Positions 24,312 to 31,845 of a DNA stretch of 38,837 nt are shown piece by piece. The stretch's first letter is position 1, and every line of letters starts with the position of its first letter. Made by a program: the position numbers and the translations under genes. Origin of the DNA: Burkholderia sp. (lineage in GTDB: Bacteria; Pseudomonadota; Gammaproteobacteria; Burkholderiales; Burkholderiaceae); contig JASLEG010000217.1 of the NCBI GenBank assembly GCA_030151225.1, positions 1 to 38,837 of the forward strand, in the 5' to 3' direction. Under the pieces are notes generated by a model. The model saw nothing but the letters and a program-made list of their open reading frames with translations, was not told the origin of the DNA and did no database searches.

Positions 24312-24329
24312 TTTCTGTATAAACAGAAA
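24312..24329. promoter_or_regulatory. GbsR-type operator in front of the membrane-oxidoreductase operon
   Basis: TTTCTGT-ATAA-ACAGAAA is a perfect dyad (24312-24318 and 24323-24329). The same arms with the same 4-base spacing recur in front of the regulator gene. On the minus strand TTTGAA (24338-24343) and TACAGA (24315-24320) are spaced 17 bases apart, so the dyad would cover the -10 region of the operon promoter. Confidence 0.75.
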
Positions 24330-24339
24330 TTCAGACTTC

Positions 24340-24364
24340 AAAAAAAGCGGGTGTCGCCACCCGC
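24340..24364 (-). terminator. Rho-independent terminator of the GbsR-type gene
   Basis: GCGGGTG (24347-24353) and CACCCGC (24358-24364) pair around TCGC. On the minus strand seven T residues follow (24340-24346). The probable -35 of the next operon starts inside the T-run, so terminator and promoter abut. Confidence 0.8.
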
Positions 24365-24389
24365 ACGGATCACGTCGTTGTCACGTCGC

Positions 24390-24938
24390 TTATGGCTTGC
24401 CGTCCGGCCTGGCCGGCCGGCGCCGCACCACCTGGCTGATCTTCGCGCCGATCCCGAGCGTCTTCATCAGTGTGTCGGGCTTCATGCGCAGCATCTCGTC
24501 GGACCAGGTGGTCAGCGTTTCCATGAACTGCAGGGTGTCGCGCACGCGCTGCTCGGTCTCGCGGCTCTCGTTGGCCATCTCGGGGCTCGCCAGCGTGTCG
24601 CGCAGCACCGTGAGCGTGGGATCGATCTCGCGCTGGCGCCGCCCTTCCACGATCAGCTTGAACAGTTCCCAGATGTCGGTCGAGGTCTCGAAGTGATCGC
24701 GCCGGTCGCCCATCACGTGCACGATGCGCGCGAGCTTCCACGACTGCAGCTCCTTCAGGCTGTTGCTGACGTTCGAGCGCGCCACGTTCAGCGCGGCGGC
24801 GATCTCGTCGGCCGCCAGCGGCTTGCCGTGCAGGTACAGCAGGGCGTGAATCTGCGCCACGGTGCGGTTGACGCCCCATCGGGAGCCCATCTCGCCCCAG
24901 TGCAGGATGAATCGTTCGGCCAGCGGTGTCAGTTCCAT
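24390..24938 (-). CDS. GbsR/MarR-family regulator, autoregulated
   Basis: This is a 182-residue winged-helix protein of the GbsR branch. It starts ELTPLAERFILHWGEMGSRWG, followed by NRTVAQIHALLYLHGKPLAADEIAAAL and the recognition part NVARSNVSNSLKELQSWKLARIV with wing residues HVMGDRRDHFET. A helical C-terminal half follows. Relatives repress choline or betaine genes or membrane-stress operons. There is no Shine-Dalgarno ahead of ATG at 24938 and the -10 element ends only seven bases upstream, so the mRNA is probably leaderless. The 28-bp palindrome covering its -35 and the matching dyad ahead of the next operon point to repression of itself and that operon. It is divergent from the porin at 25151, which it might also affect. 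Confidence 0.9.
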   Translation of the reverse strand: MELTPLAERFILHWGEMGSRWGVNRTVAQIHALLYLHGKPLAADEIAAALNVARSNVSNSLKELQSWKLARIVHVMGDRRDHFETSTDIWELFKLIVEGRRQREIDPTLTVLRDTLASPEMANESRETEQRVRDTLQFMETLTTWSDEMLRMKPDTLMKTLGIGAKISQVVRRRPARPDGKP

Positions 24939-24945
24939 GCGGCGT

Positions 24946-24975
24946 AATGTACGGGGCTTCAGTTATTTCTGTCAA
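24946..24975 (-). promoter_or_regulatory. Promoter of the GbsR-type gene, likely leaderless
   Basis: On the minus strand TTGACA (24970-24975) and TACATT (24946-24951) are spaced 18 bases apart. The expected start site falls at about 24938-24940, at or next to the ATG (24938). No ribosome site is present. Confidence 0.65.
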
Positions 24976-24988
24976 GACAGAAATAACT
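24961..24988. promoter_or_regulatory. 28-bp perfect palindrome, autoregulatory operator
   Basis: The arms AGTTATTTCTGTC (24961-24973) and GACAGAAATAACT (24976-24988) are perfect inverted repeats around AA. The core TTTCTGT-N4-ACAGAAA is identical to the dyad at 24312-24329. It covers the -35 hexamer of the regulator, so binding should block transcription. Confidence 0.8.
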
Positions 24989-25026
24989 TGAGGAAAAACG
25001 AGCCGTTCGACAGCCTCTCCATAGCA

Positions 25027-25047
25027 CGACAATTTTTAATATTGTCG
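25027..25047. promoter_or_regulatory. AT-rich dyad upstream of the porin gene
   Basis: CGACAAT (25027-25033) and ATTGTCG (25041-25047) are perfect inverted repeats around TTTTAAT, 104 bases before the porin start in the shared gap with the GbsR-type gene. It could bind a porin regulator or be an UP-like element. Confidence 0.45.
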
Positions 25048-25150
25048 CAACGTTGTTTTTATATTCATTTCAGAAATTCTTTGTTTCGTCGGGCGAGCGG
25101 TTTCGCTAAGGTTCGGGTTCCTACCAATAAACACACCCAGAGAACCCGGA

Positions 25151-26329
25151 ATGAAGCGTCTCTCCCACCTCGCGCTGCCCGCTGTCACCCTGATCGCCGC
25201 TGGCGTCGCCAACGTCGCTCACGCGCAGAGCAGCGTCACGCTGTACGGCATCATCGATGCCGGTATCGCCTACGTGCACAACGCACAGGGCGCGAACGGC
25301 GCGAACCAGTCCACGCTCGTGAAGTTCAGCAGCGGCAACCTGTCGGGCAGCCGTTGGGGCCTGCGCGGCAGCGAAGATCTGGGCGGCGGTCTGGCTGCGA
25401 TCTTCCAGCTCGAGAACGGCTTCAGCGTCGGCACGGGTGGCCTGCTGCAGGGCAGCCGCGAATTCGGTCGCAAGTCGATCGTCGGTCTGGCGAGCAAGCA
25501 GTTCGGTACGGTCACGGTCGGCCGCCAGTACGACCCGATCGTCGACCTGGTGCAGGGGCTGACGGAAGACGGCCCGTTCGGCGGCACGTTCGCCTCGCCG
25601 GGTGACCTGGACAACTACGACAACAGCCTGCGCGTCAGCAACTCGGTCAAGTACACGAGCCCGCTGATCGCCGGCCTGCAGGTCGAGGCGCTGTACGCGT
25701 TCGGCGGCGTCGCCGGCCAGACCGGCAACGGCCAGACCTACAGCTTCGGCGCCGGCTACACGAACGGCCCGCTGTCGCTGGGTGCCGGCTACTTCTACGC
25801 GAACGGCGGCAACACGGTCACGACCGGCGTGCGCAGCTGGACCAGCACCTCGGATTCGCTGTTCAACACGGTGATCAACACGGGCTTCTCGAGCGCCAAG
25901 TCGATCCAGATCGTGCGTGCCGGCGGCCAGTACGTGCTGGGCGCGGCCACCTTCGGTATCGCCTACTCGAACACGCAATACGGCCGTGACGCGTTCTCGC
26001 GCTTCACCTCCACGGCGAAGTTCAACAACGGTTCGGCGTTCTTCAACTACCGCTTCACGCCGGCCCTGAACCTCGGTGTCGGCTACAACTACACGTCGCT
26101 GACGGGCCCGGCTTCGGCACACTACAACCAGGTCAACCTGGGCGCCCTGTACTCGCTGTCGAAGCGCACCGACCTGTACGCCGTGGCCGGCTACCAGAAG
26201 GCGAGCGGCCACACGCTGAGCGCATCGGGTGCGGTGGTCAGCGCGCAGGCATCGATCGGCAGCTACGGCGTGAACTCGGGCACGAGCAGCCAGGAACTGG
26301 CGGTGGTCGGGATTCGCCACAAGTTCTGA
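25151..26329 (+). CDS. Gram-negative general porin (Burkholderia OpcP/OmpC-like)
   Basis: This is a 392-residue outer-membrane beta-barrel protein. The signal peptide (1-25, ending AHA) is followed by the porin start SSVTLYGIIDAGIAYV. Typical blocks follow: SGSRWGLRGSEDLGGGLAAIFQLE, GRKSIVGLASKQFGTVTVGRQYD, SLSKRTDLYAVAGYQKA and the C-terminal VVGIRHKF, with the terminal Phe that the BAM machinery reads. Such porins form trimeric 16-strand pores for small hydrophilic solutes. Codon use is strongly biased and the upstream gap is AT-rich, which suits high expression. AGAGAA lies just ahead of ATG. A hairpin follows the stop. A distant paralogue is encoded at 34934. Confidence 0.95.
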   Translation: MKRLSHLALPAVTLIAAGVANVAHAQSSVTLYGIIDAGIAYVHNAQGANGANQSTLVKFSSGNLSGSRWGLRGSEDLGGGLAAIFQLENGFSVGTGGLLQGSREFGRKSIVGLASKQFGTVTVGRQYDPIVDLVQGLTEDGPFGGTFASPGDLDNYDNSLRVSNSVKYTSPLIAGLQVEALYAFGGVAGQTGNGQTYSFGAGYTNGPLSLGAGYFYANGGNTVTTGVRSWTSTSDSLFNTVINTGFSSAKSIQIVRAGGQYVLGAATFGIAYSNTQYGRDAFSRFTSTAKFNNGSAFFNYRFTPALNLGVGYNYTSLTGPASAHYNQVNLGALYSLSKRTDLYAVAGYQKASGHTLSASGAVVSAQASIGSYGVNSGTSSQELAVVGIRHKF

Positions 26330-26392
26330 TCGTGGCGGGCCGGGCGGCGGCGCGAAGGCGCGGCTGGCCCGGCTCGACCGAAGCAGCACGGC

Positions 26393-26429
26393 ACACGGCC
26401 GGCTTCGCGGGAACGCGGGCCGGCCGTGT
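26393..26429 (+). terminator. Hairpin after the porin gene
   Basis: ACACGGCCGGC (26393-26403) and GCCGGCCGTGT (26419-26429) form a perfect 11-bp stem with a 15-base loop, 64 bases past the porin stop. The T-run afterwards is weak (TGCTTTC). It is probably a terminator, also usable by the convergent SDR gene. Confidence 0.6.
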
Positions 26430-26456
26430 TGCTTTCGGCGCGCGTTCCCGCGCGCG

Positions 26457-27215
26457 TCACACCTGGCCGACGCCGCCGTCGTGCATCAGGTCCGCGCCCG
26501 TCATGTAGGCGCTCTGGTCGGAGGCGAGATACAGCGCCGCGTTGGCCATCTCCTCGGCCTGCGCGAGCCGGCCCATCGGAATCATCTTCAGGTACATGTC
26601 GACGAGCGCCGCGCGCGCCTCGGGCGTGGGCGCCTGCGAATCGAGGATCGGCGTGTCGGTCACGCCGGGGCTCAGCGTGTTGACGCGGATGCCGCGGTCG
26701 CGGAATTCGGCGGCCCAGGTGCGCGCGTACGAGCGCAGCGCGGCCTTGGTGGCCGCGTAGGTGGTGTGGCCGGGAATCCCCATCACGTGCATCGCCGAGG
26801 ACACCAGCACGATCGATCCGCCGCGCGTCATCAGCGGCAGCATCTTCTGCACGAGGAACACGGGGCCGCGCGCGTTCAGCGCGAAGGTCCGGTCGAAATG
26901 CTCGGGCGTGAGCGTGTCGAGCGGACGCTGCTCGACCAGCGCCGCGTTCGACACCACCACGTCCACCGAGCCGCGCTGTTCGCGCACGGTGGCGGCCACG
27001 CGGTCGAGATCGGCCAGATCGGCGGCGTCGGCGCGGATCGCGGTGAGGTTGCCACCGATCAGGCGCGCGGCCTCGTCGAGCTGCGCCTCGCGGCGGCCGA
27101 ACACCACCACGTGCGCGCCCTCGGCCACGAAGCGCCGCGCGATCGCGAGGCCGATGCCGGCGGTGCCGCCGCTGATCACGGCGGTCTTGCCGGCGAGTTG
27201 GGGAGGCAGTGACAT
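26457..27215 (-). CDS. SDR-family oxidoreductase under a divergent LysR regulator
   Basis: This is a 252-residue classical SDR with cofactor loop SGGTAGIG (15-22), VSNAA in place of the usual NNAG, the catalytic Ser in VLVSSAMHV, YAATK (Tyr-x-x-x-Lys) and a FabG-like C-terminal TGADLMHDGGVGQ. It is convergent with the porin and divergent from the LysR gene at 27353, which almost certainly controls it through the dyad in the 137-base gap. Cytoplasmic; substrate unknown. The VSNAA variant is found in several SDR subfamilies and should not abolish activity. ATG at 27215. Confidence 0.88.
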   Translation of the reverse strand: MSLPPQLAGKTAVISGGTAGIGLAIARRFVAEGAHVVVFGRREAQLDEAARLIGGNLTAIRADAADLADLDRVAATVREQRGSVDVVVSNAALVEQRPLDTLTPEHFDRTFALNARGPVFLVQKMLPLMTRGGSIVLVSSAMHVMGIPGHTTYAATKAALRSYARTWAAEFRDRGIRVNTLSPGVTDTPILDSQAPTPEARAALVDMYLKMIPMGRLAQAEEMANAALYLASDQSAYMTGADLMHDGGVGQV

Positions 27216-27272
27216 GAGACGACTCCATCGGGTTCGTTGAACGTGAATCGATGGTAATTGCGGCTCCGTCGA

Positions 27273-27295
27273 ATGATAATTCCCGGAATTTTCAT
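27273..27295. promoter_or_regulatory. LysR operator candidate, 23-bp dyad
   Basis: ATGATAATTCC (27273-27283) and GGAATTTTCAT (27285-27295) are inverted repeats matching at 10 of 11 positions around a central C. The inner AATTCC-C-GGAATT is perfect. It sits in the middle of the SDR/LysR divergent gap, in an AT-rich patch. Confidence 0.65.
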
Positions 27296-27352
27296 GAGAT
27301 TGATTCCCCGGTGGAATAGGATGGGCCGCCGGATCGCCAGGGAGAGCATGCG

Positions 27353-28279
27353 ATGGACCGGTTTCAGGAGGTGGCGGCGTTTCTCGCCGTGGTGGAGGCG
27401 GGCGGCTTCTCGGCTGCGGCGCGACGCAGCGGCGACACGCAGTCGGGGCTCAGCAAGGCCGTGAGCGCGCTCGAGCGCCGGCTCGGCGCGATGCTGCTGA
27501 ACCGCAGCACGCGCAGCGTCACGCTGACCGATCAGGGCCAGCGCTACTACGAGCGCATGCGCCCGCTGCTCGACGAGATGGACGAGGCCGACGGCGAGGC
27601 GAGCCGCAACACGCAGGACGTGCCGGGCCTGATCCGCATCGCCACCGCCGCGACCTTCGGCCGGCTGCACGTGCTGCCGCTGATCCCGGACCTGCTCGCG
27701 CGGCATCCGGGCCTGCGCGTCGATCTGGTGCTGTCCGATGCCGTGCGCGACCTGGTGGAGGACCGCATCGACCTGGCGATCCGCGCCGGTGCCGCGCCCG
27801 AGCCCGACACGGTGGCGCGGCGCGTGGCCGAGACGCCGCTCGTGTGCGTGGGCGCGCGCCGCTATTTCGAGCGGCACGGCACGCCGCGCACGCCGGCGGA
27901 GCTGGCCGATCACAACTGCCTCGTGTACGGCGGCTTCGAGTCGTCGCCGGCGAGCTGGCCGTTCACGGGGCCGCAGGGGCCGTTCAGCGTGCCGGTGCGG
28001 GGCACGCTGTCGTCCGGCAGCGTGGAGACGATCCGCTCGGCCGTGCTCGACGGTGTGGGCATCGGCCTGTTTCTCGGCGCCTCGCTGGCGGGCGAGCTGG
28101 CCGGCGCGCAGGTGGTGCGGATCCTCGAGGATTACCTCGTGGAGACGCGCGAGGTGAGCCTCGTGTGGCCGAAGCGGCGCTTCGTGCCGGCGCGCGTGCG
28201 GCGCGTGAGCGAGTTCTTCGCCGAGGCGCTGCCGCCGCGCATCGCGGCCGCGGTGGCGCCGTCGGGCGCGGGCGCCTGA
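27353..28279 (+). CDS. LysR-type regulator paired with the SDR gene
   Basis: This is a 308-residue LysR-type regulator. The helix-turn-helix (about residues 3-62) is MDRFQEVAAFLAVVEAGGFS, AARRSGDTQSGLSKAVSALERRLG and LLNRSTRSVTLTDQG. The effector domain of the CrgA/PA2206-like type follows (LIRIATAATFGRLHVLP, RVDLVLSDAVRDLVEDRIDLAIRAG, GVGIGLFLGASLAGEL). GGAGAG is placed six bases ahead of ATG at 27353. It probably regulates the divergent SDR. Many relatives activate a neighbouring oxidoreductase in response to a quinone or aldehyde. The effector here is unknown. Confidence 0.92.
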   Translation: MDRFQEVAAFLAVVEAGGFSAAARRSGDTQSGLSKAVSALERRLGAMLLNRSTRSVTLTDQGQRYYERMRPLLDEMDEADGEASRNTQDVPGLIRIATAATFGRLHVLPLIPDLLARHPGLRVDLVLSDAVRDLVEDRIDLAIRAGAAPEPDTVARRVAETPLVCVGARRYFERHGTPRTPAELADHNCLVYGGFESSPASWPFTGPQGPFSVPVRGTLSSGSVETIRSAVLDGVGIGLFLGASLAGELAGAQVVRILEDYLVETREVSLVWPKRRFVPARVRRVSEFFAEALPPRIAAAVAPSGAGA

Positions 28280-28346
28280 GGTGCCGGCCTGACGCGCCGC
28301 GCGAGATCGCGGATACTGTCGCTCCCCCACCGCGCCATTTGCCCTC

Positions 28347-28964
28347 ATGTCCGCCCCTTCCGTTTCGCCATCGCTTTCCGCGGACGCCGCCACGCCCACG
28401 CTGGTCGGCGCGGTGGTGGAGCTGCGCCCGCTCGATACCGTGACGCCGGCCGAGATCGTGGCGGCGGCCGCCGACGGCGAGCTCTGGAACCTCGGCGTGA
28501 CGGTGGTGCCGGGGCCGGCCACGGTGGACGCCTTCTTCGCGAAGGCCCTCGAGGGCGAGCGCGCCGGCACCGTGATGCCGTTCGCCATCGTGGATCGGGC
28601 GAGCGGCCGGGTGGTGGGGCACACGCGCTTCTGGAAGATCGACCGCGCCAACCGCAAGCTCGAGATCGGCCATACCTGGCTGTCGGCCTCGATGCAGCGC
28701 TCCGGCGCGAACACCGAGGCCAAGTACCTGCTGCTGCGCCACGCGTTCGAGACGCTCGGCTGCGTGCGCGTGCAGTTCACCACCGACGTGCTGAACGCGC
28801 GCTCGCGGGCCGCGATCCTGCGCATCGGCGCGCGCGAGGAAGGCGTGGTGCGCAACGAGCGGATCATGCCCGACGGGCGCAAGCGCAACTCGGTGCGCTT
28901 CAGCATCATCGACGAGGAATGGGCCGACACGCGCGTGCATCTGGAGCGGCTGCTCGCGCGCTAG
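28347..28964 (+). CDS. GNAT-family N-acetyltransferase (RimJ/RimL-like)
   Basis: This is a 205-residue acetyltransferase. After a Ser/Ala-rich start (about 20 residues) come VVELRPLDTVTPAEI (strand 1), PFAIVDRASGRVVGHTRFWKID (strands 2-3) and RKLEIGHTWLSASMQRSGANTEAKYLLLRHAFETLG, which contains the acetyl-CoA-binding loop region (QRSGANTEAK), then VRVQFTTDVLNARSRAAILRIGAREEG, typical of the RimJ/RimL branch. The usual QRTGVNTEAK loop is changed by one residue, as in many family members. It could acetylate protein N-termini or small amines. It stands alone, between the LysR gene and the convergent phospholipase gene. Confidence 0.88.
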   Translation: MSAPSVSPSLSADAATPTLVGAVVELRPLDTVTPAEIVAAAADGELWNLGVTVVPGPATVDAFFAKALEGERAGTVMPFAIVDRASGRVVGHTRFWKIDRANRKLEIGHTWLSASMQRSGANTEAKYLLLRHAFETLGCVRVQFTTDVLNARSRAAILRIGAREEGVVRNERIMPDGRKRNSVRFSIIDEEWADTRVHLERLLAR

Positions 28965-29046
28965 GCGCGGCGCCCGGTTCCACCAGGCCGCCCGCGTTGG
29001 CGAGCAGGCCCGCGAGCGCCGCGCCGCCGCCGGTCGTCGTCGCCGG

Positions 29047-31314
29047 TCAGGCCGTGGCGCCCATCGCCGGATCGGACACCGAGTCCTTGCCGGTCTCGAT
29101 GCGTCCGGCGAAGCGGCGGCGGAAGGTGGCGGAGCCGCTGGCGCTCACCGTGAAGTCGTACCAGTTGCCGTTGCCGGCCACCTGCCAGCTCAGCTCGCCG
29201 GTGGCGTTGGCGGCCACGTTCTGCGTCCACGGGCCGTCGCCGCGATACGCGTTCGCGACGGCCGTGAAGGTGACGGGCTGGCTGCCGCGATTGACGAGCT
29301 TCACGATCACCGACGACGCATCGCACGGCTGATAGCACACCTGAATTTCCAGATTCGTGCCGGCCGCGAGCTCGGCCAGGCTGCCCGCGTATTCACGGTG
29401 ATAGCCGTTCGGCCCGAGCACCCACAGATCGTAGGCGCCGTTGTCGGCCGCGTCGGGCACCCAGGTGCCGCTCAGCGACTTGCCGGCCTCCACCACGTAG
29501 CGGCGCGGCACGCGATCCAGATGCAGGCGGTCGTACACGTGGAACACCGCGCCGGTCTGCCTGCTGCTGGCATTCGCGAATTCGAGCGTGACGCCGCCTG
29601 CCGCCGCATGCGCCGTGGTGTGCAGTTCGTACGGCAGCGCGCGCGACGGCCGCGTGCCGGTGGCCTGCGCCGGCAGCGCCGAGGTGGCGGTGGCGCCCGG
29701 CACGGGGATCGCGCTCGCGGCGGCCTGCGCGGTGGCCAGCGAGTCGGCGCTGGCCTTGCTGGTGCGCCCCGACAGGGTGGGCAGCGCCCGGCCGTTCGGC
29801 GTCACGAAGTCGAAGCACGAGCTCAGGTCGCCGCAGATGGTGCGGCGATAGCGGCTGATCTGCGGCTCCGTCACGCCGAAGCGCTGCTCGAGAAAGCGCA
29901 GCGTGGAGGTGTGGTCGAACACCTGCGAATTGACGAAGCCGCCGCGGCTCCACGGCGAGATCACCCACATCGGCACGCGCGGGCCGGGGCCATAGGGGCG
30001 CCCGTCGATCGCGGGCTGGTTGGCGGTGGCCGGCGTGAAGTTGTGATACTCGGGCGCCATGTCCGCATCCGTCAGCGTGCTGCCGCCGGCCAGCGTGCCG
30101 TCGGCATTGTGCGACGGGGCGCTCGGCGGCGGCAGGTGGTCGAAGAAGCCGTCGTTCTCGTCGTAGTTGACGATCAGCACGGTCTTGCTCCACACCTCCG
30201 GATTCGCGGTCAGCGCGTCGAGCACTTCCTGGATGTACCAGCCGCCCTGGGTGGGGCTCGAGGGCCCCGGGTGCTCGCTGTAGTACGACGGCGGAATGAT
30301 CCACGACACCGCGGGCAGCGTGCCGTTCGCGATGTCGTCGCGCAAGGTCTCGAGGAAGCCCTGCGGCATGGTGTTGCCGAAGCCCCTGGCGAGCGGGCTC
30401 AGCGCGTCGTCGATGGCCGGATCGTAGAACGCGCCGGCCGCGGTCACGGCCTGGTTGATGTCGACGGTCGGCACGTACACGGGGCGGCGCGCCACCGGCA
30501 TCTGCTCGATCGCGGCACGCCAGTGGCGGAAGCTCATCATCTCGTTGCAGCCGAAGTTGTCCACCAGGCTCTGATACACCTTCCAGCTCACGCCGGCCGT
30601 CTGCAGGCGGTCCGCATAGGTGGTCCAGGTCCAGCCCGAGCTGGACGGGCCGATGTCGTTGCCGCCGTTGAACTCGTTGTTCAGCGCGGCCACGCGCACC
30701 GCGCTGCCGTCGCTCGGGCTGGTGCCGTTCGGGCCGTTGGTGCCGCTCCAGTAGAACAGCCGGTTCGCGATCGTGCCGGTGTGCATGCCGCAGTGATAGG
30801 CATCGCACAGCGTGAACGCATCGGCCAGCGCGCGATGGAACGGCACCTCGGGCGTCTCGTAGTAGCCGAGCGAGAGCGGCGTCTTGGCGGTGGGCCATGC
30901 CGCCATGCGGCCGTTGTCCCACGCGGCCTGCGCGTCGTTCCAGGTGTGCGGCGTGCTGCCGGCGCGCAGCGCGTTGCCCTGCGTCTCGTCGAGGTGATAC
31001 GGCGTGAGCGTACTGGTGGCGCCGGCCTTCGTGTAGCTCTGGTGGAAGATGTTCGCGGCGCCCGGCGACGGGATCGCGAAGCGGTCGCCGTAGCCGCGCA
31101 CGCCGCGGAAGGTGCCGAAATAGCTGTCGAACGAGCGGTTCTCGAGCATCAGCAGCACCACGTGCTGCACGTCCTGGATCGTGCCGGTGACGTTGTTCGC
31201 GTCGATCGCGAGCGCGCGCCGGATCGCGGGCGGAAACGCCGACAGCGTGGCGGCGGCCGCGGCGCTGCCGAGCGAGGTCTTCAGGAACCGGCGTTTGGAG
31301 GAGCTGAATGTCAT
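29047..31314 (-). CDS. plcN: Phosphocholine-specific phospholipase C, TAT-exported
   Basis: This is a 755-residue secreted enzyme hydrolysing phosphatidylcholine and related lipids to phosphocholine and diacylglycerol. The N-terminus has a twin-arginine signal (SSSKRRFLKTSLGSAAAAATL). The phosphoesterase domain starts HVVLLMLENRSFDSYFG (ENRSFD at 58-63), with further conserved blocks DETQGNALRAGSTPHTWND, YHCGMHTGTIANRLFYWSG, LIVNYDENDGFFDHLPPP and ISPWSRGGFVNSQVFDHTS. Two C-terminal beta-rich DUF756-type domains follow (about residues 560-650 and 660-740). It belongs to the PlcH/PlcN family of Pseudomonas and Burkholderia; hemolytic activity cannot be told from sequence. A small lipoprotein gene lies 29 bases upstream and is likely co-transcribed. 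Confidence 0.93.
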   Translation of the reverse strand: MTFSSSKRRFLKTSLGSAAAAATLSAFPPAIRRALAIDANNVTGTIQDVQHVVLLMLENRSFDSYFGTFRGVRGYGDRFAIPSPGAANIFHQSYTKAGATSTLTPYHLDETQGNALRAGSTPHTWNDAQAAWDNGRMAAWPTAKTPLSLGYYETPEVPFHRALADAFTLCDAYHCGMHTGTIANRLFYWSGTNGPNGTSPSDGSAVRVAALNNEFNGGNDIGPSSSGWTWTTYADRLQTAGVSWKVYQSLVDNFGCNEMMSFRHWRAAIEQMPVARRPVYVPTVDINQAVTAAGAFYDPAIDDALSPLARGFGNTMPQGFLETLRDDIANGTLPAVSWIIPPSYYSEHPGPSSPTQGGWYIQEVLDALTANPEVWSKTVLIVNYDENDGFFDHLPPPSAPSHNADGTLAGGSTLTDADMAPEYHNFTPATANQPAIDGRPYGPGPRVPMWVISPWSRGGFVNSQVFDHTSTLRFLEQRFGVTEPQISRYRRTICGDLSSCFDFVTPNGRALPTLSGRTSKASADSLATAQAAASAIPVPGATATSALPAQATGTRPSRALPYELHTTAHAAAGGVTLEFANASSRQTGAVFHVYDRLHLDRVPRRYVVEAGKSLSGTWVPDAADNGAYDLWVLGPNGYHREYAGSLAELAAGTNLEIQVCYQPCDASSVIVKLVNRGSQPVTFTAVANAYRGDGPWTQNVAANATGELSWQVAGNGNWYDFTVSASGSATFRRRFAGRIETGKDSVSDPAMGATA

Positions 31315-31343
31315 GCGGGTGGCTTCCGTTGATGTGGGGCGGC

Positions 31344-31499
31344 TCAGGGCGCGGGCGCGCAGTGGCGCGTCGAGCATGCGGCGGCGACGTCGCCGGTGGC
31401 GGGCGAGGCGGTGGTGGCCGTGCCGTCGTCGCCGCCGCAGGCGGCGAGCAGCAGCGCGGCGCCGATCAGCGCGGCGGCCAGTATCGAAATGCGGTGCAT
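31344..31499 (-). CDS. 51-residue lipoprotein, upstream of plcN
   Basis: This short gene encodes a lipoprotein. A 20-residue signal with hydrophobic core ends in a lipobox LLAA-C, giving lipidation at C21 and a mature protein of about 31 residues, CGGDDGTATTASPATGD followed by VAAACSTRHCAPAP. There are two more Cys at the C-terminus (CSTRHC), which could form a small loop or bind metal. It ends 29 bases before plcN on the same strand and shares its promoter region, so it is probably co-expressed with the phospholipase. The function is unknown; a lipid-anchored helper for plcN export or protection of the producer is only a guess. ATG at 31499. Confidence 0.65.
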   Translation of the reverse strand: MHRISILAAALIGAALLLAACGGDDGTATTASPATGDVAAACSTRHCAPAP

Positions 31500-31845
31500 G
31501 GTTGTTCTGATCCGAAGGACTGCGATGGATGCGGAGGAACGCGCCGGCCGGACGGTTCCGCGAGGCGTGGTCATGCCGGGATCCGTCGTCGACTCTAGGC
31601 CGGGTATTTGGCAGGAATGTGAAGCACTTCGAAAGCCTGGCGAATTCGCGTGCGCGTGACAGCGTTCATGTGCGCAGCATCGCGCGCAGTCGCGAAAAAT
31701 TGCCGATTGTCGTGCGGCGCGCAGGGCGCGCGAGGTAGGACTTGCCGACCGGTCGCCCCGTCGCATCGCAGATGCAACTCGCGTGACGAGAAACTGTCAG
31801 TCGCAGGCGGCTGAATCCGCTAACCCACTCACGACAGGACGACCC
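31500..31845. other. Divergent promoter region, lipoprotein-plcN and DUF2278 genes
   Basis: I see no gene in this stretch. It must hold the promoter of the lipoprotein-plcN pair (minus) and of the DUF2278 gene (plus). A single Pho-box-like half TGACAG lies at 31657-31662 but lacks a second half at the right spacing. AGGAC at 31836-31840 serves the DUF2278 gene. Confidence 0.5.

Noticed and set aside
31657..31662. Pho-box half-site upstream of the phospholipase unit
   Set aside because: Only one CTGTCA-type half is present, with no second half 11 bases away, so phosphate control is not supported by sequence.
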